A stretch of DNA of 35,919 bases from Chara braunii (Eukaryota; Streptophyta; Charophyceae; Charales; Characeae). The stretch covers positions 1,606,524 to 1,642,442 of the forward strand of contig BFEA01000199.1 in the NCBI GenBank assembly GCA_003427395.1. The letters run 5' to 3'. Under the pieces are notes generated by a model, which was not told where the DNA came from, ran no database searches, and was given only the letters and a program-made list of their open reading frames with translations. Within the stretch, counting starts at the first letter, position 1, and every line of letters begins with the position of its first letter. The translations under genes and the position numbers were made by a program. This document shows positions 10,701 to 18,159 of the stretch, in pieces.

Positions 10701-11710
10701 TCCGTCCACAGGAAGGTTTGGAACAACGGGGAGGAAGGTTTTGGAACAAGGGGGAAGGAGGCTCTGAACAAGGGGGAAGGAGGCTCTGAACAAGGGGGAG
10801 GGAGGTTTGGAACAAGGTGGGAGGGAGTTTCAGAACAAGGGGGGAGGGAGTTTCGGAACAAAGGGGAGGGAGGTTTAAAAAGAAAGGGATAGAGGTCCAA
10901 AATAATGGGGGAGGGAGGCTCGGAAACAAGGGGGAAGGAGGTTCGAAAAAAGGGGGATGGAGGTTCTGACCAGGTGGACGGAATACGATCGAACTTCATG
11001 AACTTCAATCGTATTCCCTCCCCCTTGTTCCGAACCTTCCTCCCCCTTCTTCCGAACCTCCCTCCCCCTCTTCCGAAACTCCCACCCCATTGGTTCAAAT
11101 CTCCCCCATTCCGTGCTTTCCTTTTACTTCGCTGCTTTGCCATTCAACTTTTCATTCTCTTGTGATTCTATGAACGGAAAATCGTGGATCGTTTTGATTT
11201 GTTTACAAACTCTTAATTACATTATGAAGTTTCATGCGTTTGGAACATGGAGGAGGGAGGTTCGGAACAAGAGGAGGGAGGTTCGGAACAAGAGGGAGGT
11301 TCGGGAGAAGGGGGAGGGAATATGTTGAAGTTCATGTACCTCAATCATATTCCCTCCCCCTGTTCCTAACCTCCCTCTCCCTTCTTCCGAACATTCCCCC
11401 CATTTCCTCAAACCTCCCCCGTTCGGAGCTTTCCCTCCATTTCGTTGCTTTGTCGTTGAACTTTTCATTCAATCATGAACATTGAGTTCTGGATCATTTT
11501 GATTCGTTTTCAAACTGTTAATTATGTTAGGAAGTTCTAATACGTTTGGAAGGAGGAGGGAGGTTCGGAACAAGGGGAGGGAGGTTCGGAAGAAAGGGGA
11601 GGGGGGGTAGGAAGAAGGGTTCGGGCGAGGGAGGCCCGGAACAAGGGGGTGGGAGGTTCGAAACAATGGTGGAGGGAGGTTCAGAACACGAGGGAGGGAA
11701 TATGATCGAA
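10700..11710. repeat. Purine/pyrimidine repeat array with palindromic hinges
   Basis: The array is made of GGGGGAGGGAGGTTCGGAAC-like words on the + strand that switch to their complement at hinges. The hinges at about 10979-11017 and 11317-11352 have arms GGAATACGAT/ATCGTATTCC and GGGAATATG/CATATTCCC. A spacer containing CTTTTCATTC and GATCNTTTTGATT follows each pyrimidine arm. One complete unit of about 308 bp (11239-11546) is flanked by an upstream unit and a partial downstream one. Homopurine runs beside inverted homopyrimidine runs could form triplex or cruciform structures; that is inference. Confidence 0.75.
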
Positions 11711-11733
11711 CCCCCTGGATGTACTATCTGGAC

Positions 11734-11925
11734 TCCGATGTTCTTAAAATGTTGTCCGATGTTCTTAAAATGTCGTCCGATGTTCTTAAAATGTCGTACC
11801 CCCTGGATGTACTATCTGGACTTAGCTGGAGTCAAGGGGGTCCGGGATTTTAAGAACGCCGCACTCCGTGGATGTATCTGAACTTAGCTGAAGTCCAGGG
11901 GGTACAACGTTTTAAGAACATCGGA
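11734..11925. mobile_element. 192-bp foldback with 16-bp terminal inverted repeats
   Basis: The left end TCCGATGTTCTTAAAA is exactly matched in inverse at 11910-11925. The left end is amplified as three 21-bp tandem units (11734-11754, 11755-11775, 11776-11796). A 23-bp block (CCCCCTGGATGTACTATCTG...) occurs at 11711-11733 and again at 11799-11821, and a related inverted form is near 11889. The element lies 12 bp from the point where the minus-strand gypsy fragment ends. Small non-autonomous DNA transposon is the likely class. Confidence 0.6.
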
Positions 11926-11937
11926 TCCTCAATTTTG

Positions 11938-12814
11938 TCAACGGAAGACAGATGGTGGGAAAACATCGCGATACTCGCGAAGGAGACCACCAACGCTAGG
12001 CAACAAGGAAGAAAGAAGGGTGTCAAATTCCTTGGCAGCGGCGGCATATGAAACAGACGTGGAGGGAGTCTGTGTGGAGACGGGGATTGAAGGTGAATCA
12101 GTGGTAAGGGAAGCGAGAAAGTAAGATGGGCTAGCAGGGGTAGAGGAGGGTAAGGAAGCTGAGGAATCATGATGGTCGGGGGGATCGGGAGGTGGTGGAT
12201 CGAGCTCGACCAACTCAACGTCCTGATTCACGGAGTTGCAAGTGAGGAGATCCGTGATGTCGACAACATAAAGTTTAACATCAGGCTGACGAAGGAAGTG
12301 GTGGAACTGGGTAGGTGTAAATATGGCGACATTAACAGGGGGGGGAAGGGTAGAGTCCGATTTGCCCAACAACGGAATACGATATTGCTTCCCATCCTTG
12401 GCGTCGAGAACGAGATCGTTGTGGGTCCAATCGGGGCCGGCATGGGCGAACTGATGGGAGTAGGCAGTGCCGAGAACAGGATCGTATAGGGTTTCCATAA
12501 CGTCAAAGGTTCACTAGTCATGGAACCGAGGGCCCTTGTGAAGGCTGTGGAGCATCCGCAAGGGGAAGGAGAATAGAAGATCAAGCACCACACAGTCGAC
12601 AAAGGATTGGGACTAATTGTCGCCAAGCGTGACAGTGACAATGGAAGGGTAGGGGGATGTATAGAAAGACTTGTACCTCCTTAACTACACGGGGATGGAT
12701 AAAGTCGCCAGTAGAGCCAGAGTCCCACAGTGCGCGATACACTCTAATAGAGGTCCCGAGGCGCACAGGAATAATTGGTAAGGTACGCTCAGGATTGTGT
12801 AGGTGTTGCGACAT
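11938..12814 (-). pseudogene. Gypsy protease and protease-RT linker, truncated before RT
   Basis: This is the pol N-terminus of a second Ty3/gypsy element. The aspartic protease lies at 12581-12814, with the catalytic motif in ALWDSGSTGDFIHPRVV (Asp 31 of that open segment). A frame change near 12500-12580 follows. The linker continues at 11938-12498, with GTAYSHQFAHAGPDW as the usual post-protease block, a proline/serine-rich stretch, and LLREYRDVFPPSV, the segment that normally leads into reverse transcriptase. RT itself is absent: the frame ends at about 11938 and a foldback begins 12 bp away. gag lies upstream on the same strand. Confidence 0.82.
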
Positions 12815-13196
12815 CGTGGACAGGGTGCGCTCTTTAAGGCAGATACGTTCCTAATGGACCTCAACACACTTGAGGTCCAAGAAGTCGATGATATCCTCAG
12901 ATGCAATAAGGGAAACACTGCAGCGGACCGTGCAAAGAGCACGCCTTGTAGGAGGACGTGGAGAGGGGGGTCACGAGAGACGCTAGGCGAGGAAGGAGAA
13001 GGTATACCGGTGTCGGTAAGGTCAGCCAAAGATAAGGTCGGACCAGAGTCGTCGGGAAGAGTAGCAAGTGACACAAAGGTAGAGTTGCGAACGGGTATGC
13101 CTGCTACCGTATGAGAGTATGGGGAATGAGACATCACGGCTAGGTAGGTGCTGTGTTGGGGGTCAAGACGGGGGGAACAGCATGAGGGCGAGCCTG

Positions 13197-13600
13197 CTAT
13201 GCGAAGTGACTCTGGAGGGCGTTTGCGTACGGGCACGTAGATGAGATATCGTCGGCGAGGCAGCAGCGGGTGCAGATGCCTCGTGTACTAAGGTCCTCAC
13301 TCTCAACGACGATCAAGCGTCTGCGAGGGAACACAAAGTCCATTGGGAGGGGTAGTTGAGGGACTGTAGAGCGAGTCTTGGAGGATGAGGGCTGACGACG
13401 GAGGAGGGCGGACAGGGCCCGAACGAGGCGGTCGTCCTGGGAAGAGGCATCGTCCTCCGCAGGGACTGAGGTCGGGTCCCTGGTCTTGGTCACTCACAAA
13501 ACCATCTGAGGTGGTGCCATCATCAACGCTCGATGGATCACGAAGCAGGGCATGCAAGCGGCGAGAAAGGGATCATCCCGAGCCTCTACGAGGGCCACGA
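13197..13600 (-). pseudogene. Gypsy gag C-terminus with degenerate zinc knuckle
   Basis: The open segment at 13197-13493 contains CTRCCLADDISSTC, which keeps the exact C-X2-C-X4-X-X4-C spacing of a retroviral-type zinc knuckle but has Asp where His is expected. The segment upstream (13586-13858 and 13573-13773, minus) encodes serine/proline-rich sequence ending in RGPRRGSG, typical of the basic linker before a knuckle. Several frameshifts separate these parts. The knuckle would bind element RNA during packaging; with the His lost and the frame broken, it is non-functional here. Confidence 0.65.
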
Positions 13601-13811
13601 TGGTATGTGGAAGACTGTCGAGGCAAAGAGGGGCGAGGGGCTACAGTAGTAGCGGAATGGGTAGCAGCGGGTTGAGGCGAAGGGCCGACGAGTGGAGCAT
13701 AAGTGAGATGAATGGCCTGAGCAATGTTGAAAGCCTCTGGTAAGATGGGGATCGAATGCGCCAATATCTGCAACTGGAATGGTTGGGGTAGGCCTTCGCG
13801 GAATCACTGGA

Positions 13812-14105
13812 TCATGGTGTCCTCGGATATGGCTGTAATGGGAATTTGGCACGTACACGATGAAATGTCGTGATGTATAACTCTAAGGCATTGTCACCAC
13901 CAAGCCATCTGATCTCAGCCACACGGGTAATCGAGTCCCGGGTTGGCGCAGGGCGAGAAGAGTACTGTTGAAGGAAGTCACGAAACTCAGGATAAGATAT
14001 GCCCTCATGTACGTCGCGCTGTGAGCGAAGGGCGAGGAAGTCGCGCCAGGTGGAGGCTGCACGACCTGTAAAGCGAGAGGACATCTCGACGGGCCATAGT
14101 TCCAT
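13812..14105 (-). pseudogene. Gypsy gag capsid-like domain
   Basis: This 97-codon open segment encodes the retrotransposon gag core. It has FTGRAASTWRDFLALR, then a YPEFRDFLQQY block, then RWLGGDNALELYITTFHRV, in the order seen in plant retrotransposon gag proteins. It would form the particle shell. It is continuous with later gag sequence (13586-13858) after a frame change. Upstream lies the gag N-terminus (14205-14540), which contains frameshifts and a stop. It belongs to the same truncated element as the protease at 12581-12814. Confidence 0.78.
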
Positions 14106-14797
14106 GGTGACACCATGCTAACGAAGCTGCTCCTCGGCAGTGGAGATCCATCCTTGGAGCTCAGAGGCCCTGCCGTCAAACTGTGGGAAGCGATCCGGTC
14201 GGAACTATGGAACATACATCGGCGGCTGATAATGGGTAGGGAGAGGAAGAGTTGACTGTGACAAGAGGACAGAGGATGTAGTGGCACCAGCAAGAGAACT
14301 AGGAAGAGCAGGAAGTTGGGGCAAAGGTCCTTGACACATCGTGGTGGCCGGTGGTGGGAGAGTGAAATGCATCGCAGCGGCTTGTCTGATGCTGTCGGTA
14401 GATGAAAGGGGCAACAGGCTGTGTCGCAAGGTGAGGAGGCAGGGGTTGACCTCCTTGGAGCTGGCGGATGTGATCATGGGTCAAGGTGAGCTGGCGTTGC
14501 AGCTCGGCATCGAATTAGATCAAAATTCTAAACGACATGATGGACAACATTATCAAACAAACCCTAAAAGAGAGAATATGTGTCATGCGCATTAGGAATT
14601 TTGGATGAGGAGGGCAGGGAGATGGGGAGGAGGTAAAAGAACAGAAAAAATATGAAATCTTTAAGAGAGATCGGCGAGAGGAAGAGAGGGGATTAGTAAG
14701 AGGGAGATAGATTGACAATCCCGCTCTCCCGGTCGGTCGGGAGCAATCAAGGTCCTTCCTCCTAGTCGAGGAAGGTCTTCAATCAACCCCTAAAGGG
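14084..14797 (-). repeat. Tandem duplication, copy A (gag 5' part and leader)
   Basis: This 714-bp unit is followed immediately by a second copy (14798-15535). It covers the N-terminal gag region (QLQGGQPLPPHL-like, 14205-14540) and upstream leader sequence. Copy A lacks 26 bp present in copy B (near 15319-15344), probably deleted between short TGA repeats, and has 2 extra bp near 14578. A hairpin-forming GCTCTCCCGGTCGG sequence lies near its end. Confidence 0.88.
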
Positions 14798-15535
14798 TCT
14801 CGACGGGCCATAGTTCCATGGTGACACCATGGTAACGAAGCTGCTCCTCGGCAGTGGAGATCCATCCTTGGAGCTTAGAGGCCCTGCCGTCAAAATGTAG
14901 GAGGCGATCCGGTCGGAACTATGGAACATACATCGGCGGCTGATAATGGGTAGGGAGAGGAAGAGTTGACTGTGACAAGAGGACAGAGGACGTAGTGGCA
15001 CCAGCAAGAGAACTAGGAAGAGCATGAAGTTGGGGCAAAGGTCCCTGACACATCGTGGTGGCCGGTGGTGGGAGAGTGAAATGCATCGCAGCGGCCTGTC
15101 TGATGCTGTCGGTAGATGAAAGGGGCAGCAGGCTGTGTCGTAAGGTGAGGAGGCAGGGGTTGACCTCCTTGGAGCTGGCGGATGTGATCATGGGTCAAGG
15201 TGAGCTGGCGTTGCAGCTCAGCATCGAATTAGATCAAAATTCTAAACGACATGATGGACAACATTGTCAAACAAACCCTAAAAGAGAGAATGTGTCATGC
15301 GCATTAGGAATTTTGGATGATGCAACCTATTAGGCGGGGGCTTTGAGGAGGGCAGAGAGATGGGGAGGAGGTAAAAGAACAGGAGAAAGATGAAATCTTT
15401 AAGAGAGATCGGCGAGAGGAAGGAAGGGGATTAGTAAGAGGGAGATAGATTGACAATCCCGCTCTCCCGGTCGGCCGGGAGCAATCAAGGTCCTTCCTCC
15501 TAGTCGAGGAAGGTCTTCAATCAACCCCTAAAGGG
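14798..15535 (-). repeat. Tandem duplication, copy B
   Basis: This 738-bp copy starts at the same TCTCGACGGGCC word as copy A and continues through the same gag and leader sequence with only a few substitutions. The shared TCT at the junction suggests microhomology-mediated or unequal-exchange duplication. The gag reading frame cannot pass through the duplicated block. Confidence 0.88.
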
Positions 15536-15704
15536 TCTTCTCTATCGTTCCCCCGGTGGAACGACGAGGTCGCCGGATCGAATGCGCGTAATGAAGGTGA
15601 GAAGCCGTGACAAAGATGATGTCGACAATGGCGGCGATGATGATGATGCTCACTTGATGATGGCTGCGGCGAGATGTCAACACTGTGTCCCTGTCATGGC
15701 CATT
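15536..15704. other. Spacer, nothing recognised
   Basis: This short spacer contains a GATGATGATGATG run near 15635. No coding or RNA similarity was recognised. Confidence 0.5.
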
Positions 15705-15744
15705 TAGGTAGGGGCAGTGGAATCTCGTTAATCCATTCGGGCGC
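15705..15744 (-). pseudogene. 25S rRNA fragment 1, antisense
   Basis: The + strand reads AATCTCGTTAATCCATTC flanked by a GGGGCAGTGG-like word. This is the complement of the highly conserved 25S segment GAATGGATTAACGAGATTCC. Only about 40 bp are preserved. In a normal 25S gene this block would lie on the other side of the fragment at 15784-16089, so the order is rearranged. Confidence 0.75.
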
Positions 15745-15783
15745 GTGGATCGACGACATCAAGGATCAAACGCCGATGACGAT

Positions 15784-16089
15784 CACTTCGTGAATTCCGC
15801 TCCACAATGATAGGAAGAGTGACGTCGAAGGATCAAAAAGCAATATCGCTATGAATGCTTGGTTGCCACAAGCCAGTTGTCCCCGTGGTAACTTTTCTGA
15901 CACCTCTAGCTTCAAGTCCAGAAGCGCTAAAGGATCCATAGGCCGCGCTCGCACAGTTTGTATTCGTACTGGAAATCCAAATCAAATGAGTTTTTTCCCT
16001 TTCGCTCCTCACGAGAATTCTGTTCTCGTTGAGCTCATCACAGGACATCGGCGTTATCTTCTATCAGATGTGCTCCAGCCAAGCCCTGA
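15784..16089 (-). pseudogene. 25S rRNA fragment 2, antisense
   Basis: About 300 bp match, by recognition, the complement of the 3' domain of eukaryotic large-subunit rRNA. Landmarks are CACAATGATAGGAAGAG, GCCACAAGCCAGTTG, CTTTTCTGACACCTCTAGC, GGTTCGTATTCGTACTG-like sequence, GTTCTCGTTGAGCTCATC and CAGATGTGCTCCAGCC. This is the peptidyl-transferase-region part of 25S. Several substitutions in invariant positions mark it as a pseudogene. Homology ends abruptly at the G-rich tract and near 15783. The translated open frame across it is spurious. Confidence 0.88.
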
Positions 16090-16334
16090 TGCGCACGTGC
16101 GCGCGAGCAGAGGTGAATCGGGGGAGGAGCGTTGGAAGGGAGGGGAGGCAGATCGAGCCGGGAAGGAGGGGAAAGAGAGACAGGCGGGAAGGGGGGAAGC
16201 GCGATCGGGCGGGATGGAGGTCGGGGTAGGAAGGGAAGTATCGGGGGGAGTCGGGATCAGCGGGGGGGGGAAGGAGATGGGCAAAGCGAGGAGAAGATGG
16301 GGGAAGTCAGGATCGGAGGGAGATGGGGTTGGAA

Positions 16335-16372
16335 CTGTCTCTTATACACATCTAGATGTGTATAAGAGACAG
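16335..16372. other. Nextera mate-pair junction adapter (library artefact)
   Basis: The 38 bp are the 19-bp Tn5 mosaic end CTGTCTCTTATACACATCT joined directly to its exact reverse complement, which is the circularisation junction of Nextera mate-pair libraries. It is not genomic DNA. Sequences on its two sides may come from positions kilobases apart. Open frames crossing it contain the well-known artefact peptides (SYTHLDVYKRQ and relatives). Confidence 0.99.
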
Positions 16373-16561
16373 GAGTGGAGCGGGCGGGGTTGGAATGGGA
16401 AGTGAGCAAAGTTGGGATCGGGTCGGCAAACGGGAGGGAGGTGCGCGGGGAATCAGGATCGTGGAGCAACGGGGAAAGTCGGCGTCGGGGTTGGGAGTGG
16501 AATCAGGAGTAGGGGAAAGGTCGGGGAAGGGGAGGGAAATCGGGATCAGGCAGGGGGGAGG

Positions 16562-16562
<1 letters not shown>

Positions 16563-16607
<45 letters not shown>
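16563..16607 (+). repeat. 45-base poly-G run
   Basis: A run of 45 consecutive G, followed by a second run of about 20 G at 16625-16644. It lies 190 bp from the adapter artefact. It may be real low-complexity DNA or a base-calling/assembly artefact. Confidence 0.9.
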
Positions 16608-16610
<3 letters not shown>

Positions 16611-17353
16611 CAGGGGGGTGTGTAAGGGGGGGGGGGGGGGGGGGCAGGGAAGTTCGGGGGGGAGGTCGAGGGGAAGGCGGGGGGGAAATCGAAGTTGGGG
16701 GACGGGGAGCGCGATCGGGAGCGGGGGGGGAAAGTCGGGATTAGAGTCGGCGCTGGGGGAAGGGGGATCGGAATCCGGATTGGAGCCAGTGGGACAATCG
16801 CGCGCACGTGCGCGCAGGGGGGGGTCAGAGTCGGATGGGGTCGGGATCGGGAGTGGAGAAAGGCGGGATTGGGATCAGCGGAGGACAGCCGGGGGGTGGG
16901 GAATTGGTCAGGATCAGGGCGGGGCGCAGGGGGTGGGGAATGGAGATGGGATCGAGGGGGGATCAGAGGAGGATCGGGGATGGGATCGGGATTGGGAAAG
17001 GGAGTGGGGAGGGTAGGGGGAGTTGTGATGGTGGCACTCGTGGTGGGAGAAGGTCGGGGTCGGGACCACGGAGTAGCGGAGTTGCGGGGGAGAGTCGGGA
17101 TCGGGGGTGTAAGGAGGGGGAGATCGGGAAATCGGGGGTGAAAAATCGGAGTTGGGGAGAAGTGGCGTGGGGAAGGCGCGCGCGTACGTGCATATGATTG
17201 GAAGGGGGGACCGGGGTGGGCAGCAGTCGGGGAGATCGGGAGATGGCAGCAGAGGAGGGGGGGGGAAAGAGGGGTTGGGATTGGAGTTAGGAAAGAGGGG
17301 AGCCAGAGGGGGAAGAAGGTGCTGACGTGGTGGGAAGTCGGTTGTCCACGTGT

Positions 17354-17462
17354 CAATGATCCTTCCGCAGGTTCACCCGCCGGAACCTTCAAGTTGTTGC
17401 GACTTCTCCTTCCTCTATCCAGACACTTCACCGGGCAATTCACTCGGTAGGAGCGATGGGCG
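17354..17462 (-). pseudogene. 18S rRNA 3'-end fragment, antisense
   Basis: The + strand reads CAATGATCCTTCCGCAGG, GTTCACC, GCGACTTCTCCTTCCTC, ACACTTCACCGG and CGGTAGGAGCGATGGGCG, the complement of the extreme 3' end of small-subunit rRNA. About 60 nt of the terminal helix 44 region are missing between TCCTCT and ACACTTCACC, and several invariant bases differ. Polarity agrees with the 25S fragments (minus strand, 18S upstream of 25S), but the distance spans the adapter junction and cannot be trusted. Confidence 0.88.
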
Positions 17463-17559
17463 AAGGACGAACCAGAGCACGAGCGGCAGCAGGTCGGCAT
17501 CGACAGTCGGTAGGATGACTGCAGCAGTTGAAGTAGCGTCGGCGTCGAGAAAGGCGCCA

Positions 17560-18150
17560 GCTTGGATGACAAACGTACTTGGTCGCGTTGACGGGCCAGG
17601 TATATTATTGTCTAATTGGAATGTTTTTCGACTGCTAATAGCTTCGAGTATTCATTGCATTTACGCCCTAGAAAAACTAGAACGTTGTTGAACCACCTAA
17701 CTTGAATGTCGTCCTGGGTGATGTTTTTTTGTTGTCGCTAGAAGGACCAGACGTCCTTTAAATAGGTTCTGAATCTTTCCATTTTTAGATGAGATGTATT
17801 TAGCTTGTAGAAACCTCTGCCTTGGTTTGTTTTTTTGCTAAAGGAGAGGATGACTACACACATGGCGTGGTCTAGCCCTGCAAGGGGGCTCTTAAGGAAA
17901 ATCTATGCAATATGAAGAGAACCCTTCAATTCTTCAGAGAGGAGTATTAAGTCAATGCGCGACTTGGAGAACGATGTTGTCGGACTTTTCTTGAAACATG
18001 TGAAAGAGCGGAGAGTGGGGTTCAATCTTCTGAACGAGTCAAACAGATCGAAGGATTGAGTCAGATTAGCAATCATTGCTTCATCGGCTTCCACATAGGT
18101 CGCATGGGGTTTTTCAAAGAGTCCCTCATTCATGATTCCTTCGAGAGTCT
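17560..18150 (-). pseudogene. LINE fragment B: endonuclease C-terminus and linker
   Basis: The open segment at 17903-18133 encodes the C-terminal part of an APE-type endonuclease (SFDLFDSFRRLNPTLRSF, then SKSRIDLILLSEEL). After a TAG near 17900 it continues as SPLAGLDHAMCVV (the SDH-like block) and GRGFYKLNTSHLK. Weaker linker sequence follows to about 17560. It is a second LINE copy in the same orientation as the larger one and probably related to it. Both its N-terminus and its RT domain are absent. The 18S-like fragment begins about 100 bp further on. Confidence 0.72.
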
Positions 18151-18159
18151 ATGGCTCTG

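Larger units (their letters stand above)
16091..17345. repeat. G-rich minisatellite tract
   Basis: The + strand is dominated by words such as GGGATCGGGA, GGGGGAAGTCGGG and GGAATCAGG in variable 10-25-bp units. CpG palindromes are embedded: GCGCACGTGCGC at 16091-16102 and the 16-bp perfect GCGCGCACGTGCGCGC at 16800-16815, with a related word near 17177. Proline/arginine- or glycine-rich open frames here are composition artefacts. The tract separates the 25S-like from the 18S-like fragment, where ITS-5.8S-ITS would stand in an intact rDNA unit; no 5.8S sequence was found. Confidence 0.7.

Noticed and set aside
15851-17572. Long open frames with SYTHLDVYKRQ-type peptides and Pro/Arg-rich sequence
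   Set aside because: They run through 25S-like DNA, the Nextera adapter and the G-rich minisatellite, so they are artefacts.
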